From: Candidatus Thalassarchaeaceae archaeon
GTDB lineage: Archaea; Thermoplasmatota; Poseidoniia; Poseidoniales; Thalassarchaeaceae
Length of the DNA stretch: 64,000 nucleotides
Direction: 5' to 3'
NCBI GenBank assembly: GCA_029940695.1
Contig: JAPYUP010000002.1
Coordinates: 1-64,000 of the forward strand
In this document: one piece after another, positions 27,909-36,286 of the stretch
Layout of the letters: each line of letters starts with the position of its first letter
How positions within the stretch are numbered: position 1 is the stretch's first letter
Translations under genes and position numbers: made by a program
The notes under the pieces: generated by a model
What the model saw: the letters and a program-made list of their open reading frames with translations, nothing else
What the model was told of the DNA's origin: nothing
Databases searched by the model: none

Positions 27909-28526
27909 ATGGCACTCGACATCAAACCGACCCGCAGCGAGTTGATTACCCTCAAGCGCCGCATCAAGCAAACCGAAAACGGGTACAACCTGCTCAAGAT
28001 GAAGCGCGACGGGCTTTTCCACGAGTTCAGGGCCCTGCTGTCCGAGATGATTGCAGCCAGAGAAGAGCTTGTCGGGACTTACAGGGACGCTGTCCGGGCG
28101 ATTGGGCTGGCCAGCGCCATGGAAGGCGGCCTCGCTGCAAAGAGCGCCGCAATAGCCATCTCACGTCATCCCGAGGTCACAGTAACTCGTCGCAACATCA
28201 TGGGCGTAGTAGTTCCAAGCGTGGTAGGGACAAATCTGACTACGTCCATCGACGAACGTGGAACTGGCCTAATCGGCGGCTCTGCATACATCGACGAGGC
28301 ATCGGATTCGTACTCTACACTGGTTGAGAAAATAGTCAGAGCAGCCGAGATGGAGGCGACTCTCAAACGACTGCTCGTTGAGATTGAAGCGACCAAGCGT
28401 CGTGTCAACGCCCTCGAGTACGTGGTCATACCCCAGATGGAAGAGGCCCGCAACTTCATCCAACTCCGTTTGGAGGAGATGGAGCGTGAGGAGACATTCC
28501 GTCTGAAGCGCTTCAAGAACAAATGA
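27909..28526 (+). CDS. atpD: A-type ATP synthase subunit D (rotor shaft)
   Basis: 205 residues, two long antiparallel helices. 'IKPTRSELITLKRRIKQTENGYNLLKMKRDGL' is the AtpD N-terminal signature and 'RRVNALEYVVIPQMEEARNFIQLRLEEMEREETFRLKRFK' the C-terminal one. It ends the operon. The next gene starts 74 bases later and is functionally unrelated, so a terminator or weak promoter probably lies between them (28527-28600). Confidence 0.95.
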   Translation: MALDIKPTRSELITLKRRIKQTENGYNLLKMKRDGLFHEFRALLSEMIAAREELVGTYRDAVRAIGLASAMEGGLAAKSAAIAISRHPEVTVTRRNIMGVVVPSVVGTNLTTSIDERGTGLIGGSAYIDEASDSYSTLVEKIVRAAEMEATLKRLLVEIEATKRRVNALEYVVIPQMEEARNFIQLRLEEMEREETFRLKRFKNK

Positions 28527-28600
28527 GCCCCATGGCTCTCCTGACTTAGAGCGAGGGGTCAAATCGGACCCCCTCCCGCATGGCTGTGTCAGGTGAGTGC

Positions 28601-31018
28601 ATGTCAGACTCGGAACCCATCGTCATCGATACTGAGACTTGGGGTTCGCAGGAACTGTGCGAAGTCATCGTCTCAAGGTACTTCGTCCTAGGTAACGAGG
28701 GGGCGACTCCCGCATCCTGGGAGGTACGAGGGCTCGATGACAAGGACGCTAGCAATCAGCTGGTTCGACTGAACAGGCACCTAAAGCCGCTTGGCATGGT
28801 GGGCGTCCTCGAAGACAGGAATCCACCGATTCTATCAATCGCTCGATATCCCTCGAGCCATTCTGTTCTGCGGACGTGGCAGCAGGTTCTGGTATGGTTC
28901 CTGATGGCAGGGTTCATGACCATGGTCGGAGCGAGTTGGCTGGCGAGGTACGAGACTGAGAGCAAAGCCCTACAGACAAGCACGTTAGGCCAGTCCGCCC
29001 TCTTCTTCACGCTCCCCATCGTGGTCTCCCTCCTGATAGCGAGTCACCTGAGAAGCGTCGTCGCGAAGCGCTACGGTGTCGAGATTGGCCACATGGTCCC
29101 AATCGTATTCCCCATTCCGATGCCCTCTTGGCCTTTCGGAATTGTCGGCGTCATGGGGCAGCGCCGTACCGACCTGCTACCCATGCCCAATCGAAGGGCT
29201 CTTGGGCTGATCGAGATCGTAGTTCCTCTGACACTCTTCGTTGCCGGCACTTCGCTTACCATAGTCGGATTGAGTTTCACATCCAGCACTCCGCCGAGCC
29301 TCGATGAGGCCCCTGTAGTCTTCGAGGCCAATGCGATAGTCCAGATTCTCTCTGCGTCCTGGTTGGGAGAGGACTTCGGCATCAGGCTCCAGTGGCTTCA
29401 CCCCACTGGAATTGCGGGTATTGGTCTGTCTATCATCGGCTGGGGGCTGATGCTGCCGATTCCGGGATTCCCCGGTGACAGGGCGCTACACTCCCTAATC
29501 GGACCATCTGAGATGAGGGACAGCAGCGTCCAGACGTCCATCTTCGTCGTGATGCTAGTAGTTCTGGTGCTCGTGTTCACTGCCTCGGACTACATGCCGT
29601 GGATCTTCCTCGCTCTCGTCGGGGCCTGGCAGAGGTTCAGTCCTGAGATCGTTCCACAGCCATTTGTCGTGGACGAGTACGCTGGATTGGACAATCAAGT
29701 GAGGGGGAGACTGGCGTCCATAGTGCTCGTCGTACTGATTGCCGGCTTCCCAGGCATGATGCCTTCGAGCCTGCTAGGTGACTATGATGCAGGACTCTCT
29801 ACTGAGAGTTGGCCCGATGAGTTGGCGGTTCAGCCCGGCGAGGAGTTATCCTACTTGCTAGTGCTCGAGCCTGAAGGAGTCCTACCAGTAACAGGATGGC
29901 TGCAGATGCGAATCGAGGGGGGGATGTCGAGTCAATGGGGTATCTCATCCGAATGCCTCGACTTACGGGGGACTTGCCCGTTCTCAGGCGTCCTACAAGC
30001 CAACACAGGCGAGGTCTCCATCACAATCACCCCACCAGAGACCAGTGTCGTTCCACACTCCCTGAGAATCCTAATCGATGTCCAGGGAAACCAGAAGGAG
30101 CACGTCATCGGGCTCATTCACACTGGCTCCTCCGGACCGCTCCAGACGTTCTGGGCTCTTGTGGACGGTGGCGTCAACCCATTAATCTGCATTGACGTGA
30201 GAATCTCAGAGGGCGATTCCGGCAACCTGACCACAAATGACCCGTATTGGGGCTTCGCGAACGATACCGAGCTGCGCCCTGGGCTGCAAGAGATCTGTCT
30301 GAGGGGTCACGAGGGAGCAATGCAGTCCTCCGAGGGCACGGACGAGCAACACAGGAAGTTAGGCCCCGAGGTAGTGTTCGAACGCGACGACGGTTCGAAC
30401 GAGACCTGGCAATTGGCAATCGAGGGCTCTGAGCCGGCATTGTATATCTCTGGGGGCGAGTGGTCGCTTCCGAGTTGGTTCGCAGCCGGCTCTGAGAACG
30501 TCATCTATCATGCTGACAGCGGCTCGGCATTCTGCCCATCGAGCGATATGGCCGCAGAAGTGGACACGAGCGAGAACTGGTCGAGGACGCTTGAGGACTA
30601 CTCGCCCATCCAAATCACCGGTGATCGTGGTGGGAACGGAACTCTGGGCCTAGGTGACATTGGCTGGATAGCCGTGTGCTCGGGAGATGGTATAATCGAG
30701 TCCTATCGAATCGTTGAGGGAGTCGATGTGTTGATTGTCCCGGGTAGCATCGGGCAGGGGCTAGATTCCTCTGAATTTGTCCTTCACAACAGAGGTGGCG
30801 AACAGCTTTCGGTCTCTGTCGAATGGCACGGGGACTCGCCAGAGAGCGGTATCTGGGACGTTTCCATTCCGGATTTCGTCGAGTCAGGTGGCTCGGCTGT
30901 TTTGGGGGCCTTCCCCACAGGTGAGCTCCCTCTTCTTCGAGCCTTGTGGGTATCCGCAGACGAAGACGGGATTGTGGTCCACCTTGCCGCCCGATGCCCG
31001 ACAGTGGGGTGTGCATGA
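28601..31018 (+). CDS. S2P (M50)-like membrane protein lacking protease residues, with large ectodomain
   Basis: 805 residues from ATG 28601 (AGGTGAG eight bases upstream; ATG 28580 is possible). Residues 1-75 are soluble. The membrane part (about 85-380) follows the EGY/S2P layout: hydrophobic helix, 'RYGVEIGHMVPIVFPIPMPS', 'FGIVGVMGQRRTDLLPMPNRRAL' (usual GTFGAxIxxxSPxPNRxAL), then 'LHPTGIAGIGLSIIGWGLMLPIPGFPGDRAL' (usual HPxAxAGWxGLxVTxLNLxPxGxLDGG). The HExxH helix is replaced by 'IASHLRSVVAK' and LDGG by 'PGDRA', so zinc binding and proteolysis are unlikely. The C-terminal ~400 residues are an extracytoplasmic beta-rich region with several Cys pairs. Function unknown; perhaps a pseudoprotease chaperone or receptor. 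Confidence 0.6.
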   Translation: MSDSEPIVIDTETWGSQELCEVIVSRYFVLGNEGATPASWEVRGLDDKDASNQLVRLNRHLKPLGMVGVLEDRNPPILSIARYPSSHSVLRTWQQVLVWFLMAGFMTMVGASWLARYETESKALQTSTLGQSALFFTLPIVVSLLIASHLRSVVAKRYGVEIGHMVPIVFPIPMPSWPFGIVGVMGQRRTDLLPMPNRRALGLIEIVVPLTLFVAGTSLTIVGLSFTSSTPPSLDEAPVVFEANAIVQILSASWLGEDFGIRLQWLHPTGIAGIGLSIIGWGLMLPIPGFPGDRALHSLIGPSEMRDSSVQTSIFVVMLVVLVLVFTASDYMPWIFLALVGAWQRFSPEIVPQPFVVDEYAGLDNQVRGRLASIVLVVLIAGFPGMMPSSLLGDYDAGLSTESWPDELAVQPGEELSYLLVLEPEGVLPVTGWLQMRIEGGMSSQWGISSECLDLRGTCPFSGVLQANTGEVSITITPPETSVVPHSLRILIDVQGNQKEHVIGLIHTGSSGPLQTFWALVDGGVNPLICIDVRISEGDSGNLTTNDPYWGFANDTELRPGLQEICLRGHEGAMQSSEGTDEQHRKLGPEVVFERDDGSNETWQLAIEGSEPALYISGGEWSLPSWFAAGSENVIYHADSGSAFCPSSDMAAEVDTSENWSRTLEDYSPIQITGDRGGNGTLGLGDIGWIAVCSGDGIIESYRIVEGVDVLIVPGSIGQGLDSSEFVLHNRGGEQLSVSVEWHGDSPESGIWDVSIPDFVESGGSAVLGAFPTGELPLLRALWVSADEDGIVVHLAARCPTVGCA

Positions 31019-31968
31019 TGCGTATTGCAATCCTAGGCGTGGGTTCGGTCGGAGGGGTACTGGTCGGTGCTCTCGCTGACACCCAAGTTGGGTTGCTATG
31101 CGTATCTAGGGGGGAGACCGTCGCCTCCCTACGAGTTGGGTTGGTGATTCACACTCCCGAGGGCGCTATCGAGATGGTATCTCCGGACCGCTATGACGTC
31201 ATAGACAGCGAGGAGGGGCCGATTCCCGACATACATGTCGGAACTTACGACGTTGCCATCATCGCTGGGAAGGCCTCGTCAACGCCAATACTAGCATCGC
31301 TAGCCGAGGAGGTCCTGTCACCGAGTGGGCTCGCCATCAGCATCCAGAATGGACTGGGGCACGCCGAGACGCTCACACATAGAATAGGCCGCAAGCGCGT
31401 CCTCGGAGGCTCGACCACTCACTCGGCGTGGAGGGACGGAGATGGCTCAGTACATTGGTCCGGCAGGGGTGTGGTCGAATTCGGACAACTGGACGGGGCC
31501 GATATGACTGGTATTTCGAAGGAATTACACGATGCGCTGGAGACGGCGGGTTTGAGCCCCAAGTGGTCCTCCGACATTCAGAGCGTGATTTGGAGGAAGC
31601 TGCTCATCAACGTCGCCATAAATCCGGTTTGCGCCATCGCCGGAGTGCGTAACGGTGCCCTCGCTCAGGTGCCCGAGTTGTGGGAGCAGTCGATAGCGGC
31701 CATGCGAGAGGCCGAACTCGTCGCTCGAGCGGCTGGAATTGATGTGGGCGATGGTGACATCGAAGATTACCTGCGCGAGGTCGTCATAGCCACATCGGAC
31801 AACCGAGTCTCCATGCTGCAGGACCTGATGGCAGGGCGAAGGACCGAGATAGACTCACTTTGTGGCGAAGTCGTTGCCAAAGGGGATGAGTTCGGTGTGC
31901 CGACGCCTAGAAACGAGATGCTTCTTGCACTCGTAAGAGGCATTGAGATGTCCCAGCGCCACGACTAG
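31015..31968 (+). CDS. panE: 2-dehydropantoate 2-reductase (ApbA/PanE family)
   Basis: 317 residues. 'MMRIAILGVGSVGGVLVGALA' is the NADP Rossmann start. 'SIQNGLGHAETL', 'GGSTTHSAWRDGDGSVHWSG' and 'WRKLLINVAINPVCAIAGVRNGAL' contain the family's conserved Asn, Lys (in RKL) and Asn residues; the C-terminal 'TEIDSLCGEVV' has the usual E-x-D-x-L-x-G pattern. It makes pantoate for CoA synthesis. The ATG overlaps the preceding stop (ATGA), so translation is coupled to the S2P-like gene. ATG 31018 is equally possible. It ends 4 bases inside the convergent aquaporin gene. Confidence 0.88.
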   Translation: MMRIAILGVGSVGGVLVGALADTQVGLLCVSRGETVASLRVGLVIHTPEGAIEMVSPDRYDVIDSEEGPIPDIHVGTYDVAIIAGKASSTPILASLAEEVLSPSGLAISIQNGLGHAETLTHRIGRKRVLGGSTTHSAWRDGDGSVHWSGRGVVEFGQLDGADMTGISKELHDALETAGLSPKWSSDIQSVIWRKLLINVAINPVCAIAGVRNGALAQVPELWEQSIAAMREAELVARAAGIDVGDGDIEDYLREVVIATSDNRVSMLQDLMAGRRTEIDSLCGEVVAKGDEFGVPTPRNEMLLALVRGIEMSQRHD

Positions 31969-32633
31969 GCAGTAGTGGCCTTGTAAGCGTAAGCAGCAAC
32001 GCAGCCGCCTGCTATCTGAGGGACTAGGTGCATCCAAACATCAGCCGAGTCCAGCGCTCCAGTGACCAACAGAGAGGTGGTTACCGCGGGATTGAACGAG
32101 GCGCCGGAGATGCCGCCCACAGTCAGAGCGCCAGCGAGGACCACGAAGGCAATCGCGGCGCCGTAGTACTGGTTTCCCTCAGTCGCTTCCGAGGTCGCGA
32201 CGTGGAGAATCACGTATGCTAGCGCGAAAGTGAACAACAGCTCGGCGGTTACGGCCGATGTCGGGTCCATGTCTAGAGCGGTGACGCTGGTGTCCCTCAA
32301 CAGCAGGTTGCCCGCGACAAGAGCAGCGACTGCACCCGCTGCGACTTGTGTGAGGATGTACGGCACGACGTCGGACCTGTCGCAAGCCCCCCTCAAGTAG
32401 ACGGAAATCGTTACGGCGGGGTTGTAGTGGGCACCCGAGACGTGGCCTCCAGCGTATATCATCACCATCAGCGTGGAGCCGATGGCAAAGGGCGCCAATG
32501 CCCCTGCGGACTCCATTACCGCTGCTGTGCAGACCGTTAGTGACAGGAAGAATGTCCCGATGAATTCCGTTATCAGCTTGGCCTGCATGGTGTGTTCCGA
32601 CATGGTAACTCTGCTTCGCGCGCCGTCCATCAA
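31965..32633 (-). CDS. Aquaporin / MIP-family channel
   Basis: 222 residues with six membrane helices. Both pore motifs are intact: 'SGAHYNPAVT' in the first half and 'SGASFNPAVT' in the second. N-terminal 'KLITEFIGTFFLSLTV' matches the MIP start, probably initiating at M12 or M16 because the first 15 residues are not conserved. Whether it passes water or small solutes such as glycerol cannot be decided here; a glyceroporin usually has Asp after the second NPA-x-R position, and here Val-Thr follow. Overlaps mutM by 4 bases (coupled). Confidence 0.9.
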   Translation of the reverse strand: MMDGARSRVTMSEHTMQAKLITEFIGTFFLSLTVCTAAVMESAGALAPFAIGSTLMVMIYAGGHVSGAHYNPAVTISVYLRGACDRSDVVPYILTQVAAGAVAALVAGNLLLRDTSVTALDMDPTSAVTAELLFTFALAYVILHVATSEATEGNQYYGAAIAFVVLAGALTVGGISGASFNPAVTTSLLVTGALDSADVWMHLVPQIAGGCVAAYAYKATTA

Positions 32634-33523
32634 CGTTGGCAGACGGGACAGAAGAATGTCGATCTGTTGGACTGGACAATCCTGCTGACCGTCCCCGGGC
32701 AGCCGTACCCGAGGCAGGGTTCGTTCTCCCTGCCGTAGACCAGAAAGTTGTGTGTGAAGTACCCCATCGCGTCGTCCCCGTCGACGCCCCGGAAGTCCTG
32801 CAGGGTCGAGCCGCCGGCGTCGATTGCCTCAGTGATGACGTCGTGTGTCGCACCGGTGATCCTCTCAACCCTCCTAGTCACTGCCGACCTGCCAGCCACG
32901 CTGGCTGCAGATCTCCTAGGAGAGACCCCTGCGCGATGAAGGATTTCGCAGACGTAGATGTTGCCTAGTCCCGCCACCGTCTTCTGGTCCAGCAGAGCGG
33001 ACTTGATAGGAGTCCTTCGGCCTCTGAGTCTCTCCGCTAGTTCCATTGGAGTCAGGTGATTGGGGGTCGGCTCGGGCCCGAGGCTTGCAAGCAGTTTGTG
33101 GCTATCCTGCTGGTCCGTAGGGAAGCAGTCCATTATCCCGAATCGACGATGGTCGGAATAGACTGCCCTGCTTCCGTTCCCAAGGTGAATCACGACCCAG
33201 TCGTGGGGGCCCTCCCCGCTTCCCACCGATGTCCCATTGGCGAACTTTCCTGGCCTGCTATCAAGATCATCCCCGAGCAGGGTCCATCGGCCGCTCATCC
33301 CCAAGTGGCAGAGCCATGTAAGTCCCCCTTCCAGTCTGATCAGGAGGTATTTGGCACGCCGGTCCACCCGCTCGATCAGCCTTCCTTGGAGCATCCTATC
33401 GAATTCCTCTGGGAATGGGAATCTGAGATCGCCCCTGCGGAGTTCCACCTCCCTAATCCTACGGCCGACAAGATGGTACTCAAGACCACGACGGACCGTC
33501 TCGACCTCAGGCAGCTCAGGCAT
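32630..33523 (-). CDS. mutM: Formamidopyrimidine-DNA glycosylase
   Basis: 297 residues. The N-terminal 'MPELPEVETVRRGL' gives the catalytic Pro2 and Glu3. 'RRAKYLLIRLEGG' has the conserved Lys and 'SGRWTL' the substrate strand. A helix-two-turn-helix appears as 'LLDQKTVAGLGNIYVCEILHRAGVSPRR', and the C-terminal zinc finger is 'CLGYGC...FFCPVCQR' (Cys-x4-Cys, Cys-x2-Cys). Removes oxidised purines such as 8-oxoG from DNA. Fpg is mainly bacterial; its presence in an archaeon is consistent with acquisition by transfer. Translationally coupled to the downstream aquaporin. Confidence 0.95.
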   Translation of the reverse strand: MPELPEVETVRRGLEYHLVGRRIREVELRRGDLRFPFPEEFDRMLQGRLIERVDRRAKYLLIRLEGGLTWLCHLGMSGRWTLLGDDLDSRPGKFANGTSVGSGEGPHDWVVIHLGNGSRAVYSDHRRFGIMDCFPTDQQDSHKLLASLGPEPTPNHLTPMELAERLRGRRTPIKSALLDQKTVAGLGNIYVCEILHRAGVSPRRSAASVAGRSAVTRRVERITGATHDVITEAIDAGGSTLQDFRGVDGDDAMGYFTHNFLVYGRENEPCLGYGCPGTVSRIVQSNRSTFFCPVCQR

Positions 33524-33617
33524 ATCTCTCGATTAGAGAGAGGGACCATTACCCTTGGGAATCCAATCGTAATAGGTCATCGTAGAGTTAATCTCCAATG
33601 GAAACCTCCGGAATATC

Positions 33618-34004
33618 ATGGAGCAGGATTCGGAGGTGCCGGGAACTGTCGTTCTAGACGGTAGCCCCAACGTCTCAGAGGGAGTAGCGCCAGAGCAGAT
33701 CTATGTGCAGGCGGGCCAGCCCGGCCTAGGCGGGATGCCCCCTGCAACCAACGCCACCGTGGCGCTTATCCTATCCATAGTGGGGCTGTTGATGTGCTTC
33801 CACTGCACCGCAATACCTGGAGTCATTCTCGCCAACGGGGCCCTCGTGACAACGAATCAATACCCCAACCACCCAGATGCAGGCGTTGCCAAGGCAGCAC
33901 AGGTTGTCGGATGGATTGCAATAGTCATTTATTCACTTGTGTTCTTGGCGTACCTGGCACTCGTTGGCTTCGTTGGTCTGGCAATTTGGTCAGAAGGCGC
34001 GTAG
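33618..34004 (+). CDS. DUF4190-like small membrane protein
   Basis: 128 residues. About 45 soluble, Pro/Gly-rich residues are followed by two membrane helices: 'NATVALILSIVGLLMCFHCTAIPGVILANGAL' and 'VGWIAIVIYSLVFLAYLALVGFV'. The pattern 'A-x-x-S-L-I-L-G-I-x-x-x' with Gly-rich helices resembles DUF4190 proteins of unknown function. ATG 33618 matches the N-terminus. It is convergent with the fibrillarin gene, overlapping its end by 15 bases. Confidence 0.6.
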   Translation: MEQDSEVPGTVVLDGSPNVSEGVAPEQIYVQAGQPGLGGMPPATNATVALILSIVGLLMCFHCTAIPGVILANGALVTTNQYPNHPDAGVAKAAQVVGWIAIVIYSLVFLAYLALVGFVGLAIWSEGA

Positions 34005-34745
34005 AGAGCATCTGAAGACTACGTGCTGCTCCTCCAGTCCTGCGAGGTCTATCCTCTCGACTACCTCGAGCTCTGACTCTCCCAGAATGCGTTCAGCTTT
34101 GGCGAAGCGGGAGTCGTCATCGCCGTCCGATGCCCGCTCGCTGGCGGCCTTCAGGCTTAGCAGGCCCACGCCGTTCAGTCCGAGGAAGGCGGTTGCCATG
34201 TTGACGAAGGTCTCGGCCTGATCGGCGATGCTGAGGTCTTGGTGAATCCAGTCTGCCTTACCTCTGATGAAGGGAGCGATCGTCTCGGGGCGTCGGGCAT
34301 CGCCCAGCACTGGGACCAAGCCACTCCTGCGCTCGGCCAAGGTCGCCAGGTCCCTCATCATCCTAGGGGATATCTCCACTGCAACAACCTGTCCACCGTG
34401 GTGGTTGCCAGCACCGCAGACGATGTCATGGATATGGCTGACAGTCCCCCCGCTAGAGGCTCCAAGGTAGAGGCAGGTGGATCCGGTCTGGGGGAGCAGT
34501 TCTGAGGGATCGTCCCCCGTCCTCTGTAGGGCTGCGGCGACTTTCGACTTGGTCGGATCCCACTTCCTCCACTCGATACGCCCGTCCCTCTTTCGACGCT
34601 CGCCCCTGACCGATACGCCCCTCACGGCGTTCCGCGTCCATAGGCTCCTGCCCTCTCTCCTCGCTCCCCAACCGAGCGGGACCGGACGATTGGACAGAGG
34701 ATCACCCTCTCTTCGGAGGTTTTGGGAACTTCGCCTTGATGGCAT
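33990..34745 (-). CDS. flpA: Fibrillarin-like 2'-O-methyltransferase
   Basis: 251 residues from ATG 34745. It is the SAM-dependent catalytic subunit of C/D-box sRNPs that 2'-O-methylate rRNA and tRNA. 'IEWRKWDPTKSKVAAAL', then SAM motif 'CLYLGASSGGTVSHIHDIV', 'GQVVAVEISPRMMRDL' and 'ADWIHQDLSIADQAETFV' are standard. No start codon exists in this frame between the nop5 stop (34702) and the conserved core, so translation must begin within nop5 (ATG 34745 or 34751), giving a 44-50 base overlap. The frame stays open far upstream to 35228, but that part is antisense-like coding shadow within nop5. Confidence 0.9.
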   Translation of the reverse strand: MPSRRSSQNLRREGDPLSNRPVPLGWGARREGRSLWTRNAVRGVSVRGERRKRDGRIEWRKWDPTKSKVAAALQRTGDDPSELLPQTGSTCLYLGASSGGTVSHIHDIVCGAGNHHGGQVVAVEISPRMMRDLATLAERRSGLVPVLGDARRPETIAPFIRGKADWIHQDLSIADQAETFVNMATAFLGLNGVGLLSLKAASERASDGDDDSRFAKAERILGESELEVVERIDLAGLEEQHVVFRCSLRAF

Positions 34746-35706
34746 TGACATGGCCGTTAATCTCATCGATCTGTTCCTGACTCCACGGCACACCGCCGAA
34801 GTGATCGACTCGGACGGCGATGCTCGCCTTGCCGGCAAGGAAGCGGGCGATCTTGCCGCGGACCCATCTTGGGGAGCGGCTAACCTGAGGCATGGAGAAC
34901 AGAATTGCTCCGTGCTTTGGAGGGGGGGCTCCCCTTCTGTGAGCTGCCATAGCCGCATGGGCGCCGAGAACCTGCAGGGAGCCAGAGGGCATCCTAGACA
35001 GGCGTTCCCTGCCACGCGCAAGGACCACGAGTTTGGCCGCGCCGAGCGGACCAATGAGCGCGCTGAGCGATGGTATGTAGCTGGAGGCAATCTCTCGGAT
35101 TGCATCCTCGTGCTCTTGTAGCCTCTGTGTTGATGTGACGACGCCAATAGCGTGGCTCTTGAGTGCCGTCCACTCGATTTTCGTTGGCGCGTGTACGGGA
35201 GGGGAGACACCGAGGGCTTCGGCTGCATCTGTAATCTTCGAAGCGCCTGCTATCGCTGGAGGAATCTGGGCCCTCTGGCCATCCAAGTCTGCCTCGGTGA
35301 TGAACAGCCCCGCCCACTCGACGCAGCGCGCCTCGTTTGTCGTCCAGGCCGACCTCAACTCTACAGTAGCGGAGACTAGCATGTCTAAGCGTCTGTCGAC
35401 ATCGCCTGCTGCATCCGCCACTCCCCTCTTGGCCAACATCGTAGTAGCCTCTTGGAGCAGCTTTCTCTCATCCTCATCAAGTTCAGGCCAATCAGGATTG
35501 GAGAGAGCGCCGAGAGGATCTGGTGTCGCCTCGGGGAAGCGCTCGAGGAGGGTCCTCATCTCTGGGACGAGTCTGCCTGTTTGGAGTTGAGCTAGCCGAT
35601 TGGTGAGGGTGGAAAATGTCCTGTGACCGTCCCAAGCGACTTCGTCCAGCACGTTTCCATCTTCGTCGAGGACACGTGCCAACCTCCAATCATAGTGCAT
35701 TTTCAC
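34702..35706 (-). CDS. nop5: Nop5/Nop56-family C/D-box sRNP core protein
   Basis: 334 residues. It bridges fibrillarin and L7Ae on C/D sRNAs. The Nop domain segment (about 190-320) contains 'YIPSLSALIGPLGAAKLVVLARGRERLSRMPSGSLQVLGAH', followed by 'PKHGAILFSMPQVSRSPRWVRGKIARFLAGKASIAVRVDHFGG', all strongly conserved. The N-terminal fibrillarin-binding part and coiled coil (about 75-180) are present but divergent. C-terminal tail 'NAIKAKFPKPPKRG'. Directly upstream of flpA in an overlapping pair, the typical archaeal order. Confidence 0.95.
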   Translation of the reverse strand: MKMHYDWRLARVLDEDGNVLDEVAWDGHRTFSTLTNRLAQLQTGRLVPEMRTLLERFPEATPDPLGALSNPDWPELDEDERKLLQEATTMLAKRGVADAAGDVDRRLDMLVSATVELRSAWTTNEARCVEWAGLFITEADLDGQRAQIPPAIAGASKITDAAEALGVSPPVHAPTKIEWTALKSHAIGVVTSTQRLQEHEDAIREIASSYIPSLSALIGPLGAAKLVVLARGRERLSRMPSGSLQVLGAHAAMAAHRRGAPPPKHGAILFSMPQVSRSPRWVRGKIARFLAGKASIAVRVDHFGGVPWSQEQIDEINGHVNAIKAKFPKPPKRG

Positions 35707-35834
35707 ATGCCACCCAAGACGTATTTCCGCTTGAACGGTGCGGAAGGCATCGAAAAGCGTTCAAACGAATGGTTGAAGAGTCAGTCGGGTCAGCGATGCT
35801 TGGTTCGCGTTTCTGCGGTAATGGTGCGAGAGAG

Positions 35835-36215
35835 ATGTTCTGTCCTGAGTGCGGTTCTCTATCCTACCCCGATTCCAATGGTTGGGTAAAGTGCCCTGAC
35901 TACAAATGCGGATATGAGGGACCCTTGTCAGGAACAGATGGGAAGGGCTCCGAATTCACTGACCCGATGACCGGTAAGACCATCGATCTCTCCAAGGCGA
36001 GGGCGACGACGTCCTCCAAGTCTCTCAAACACCTGACCGAGGTGGTTGAGGAGGAAGGGCCAAGGGGCACGCTTAGAGTTGGGGACTATATCTGTCCCAA
36101 ATGCGATGGCAACAGGACTTTCGTAGAGCTTCGTCAGACTAGGGCCTCGGACGAACCTGAGACCAAGATTTGTACATGTGAGACCTGTGGCCACAGATGG
36201 CGGGAATACCAGTAA
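35835..36215 (+). CDS. tfs: Transcript cleavage factor TFS
   Basis: 126 residues. N-terminal zinc ribbon 'MFCPECGSLSYPDSNGWVKCPDYKCGY' and C-terminal TFIIS-like ribbon 'YICPKCDGNRTFVELRQTRASDEPETKICTCETCGHRWREY'. The acidic hairpin residues Asp-Glu ('SDEPET') that activate RNA cleavage in RNA polymerase are conserved, so it should be active. ATG 35835 is chosen because TFS begins at the first Cys pair. Followed by pcn (71 bases). Confidence 0.95.
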   Translation: MFCPECGSLSYPDSNGWVKCPDYKCGYEGPLSGTDGKGSEFTDPMTGKTIDLSKARATTSSKSLKHLTEVVEEEGPRGTLRVGDYICPKCDGNRTFVELRQTRASDEPETKICTCETCGHRWREYQ

Positions 36216-36286
36216 TATCACCGATGTGGCTGACCAATAAGCATCAAGAGCCTTCTATTACGAAAAGGGCGGGAGGGCGTGTGCGG

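Noticed and set aside
34746-35228. N-terminal extension of the fibrillarin frame to 412 residues
   Set aside because: The added part lies within nop5, is low in conserved features, and the conserved start region fits ATG 34745/34751.
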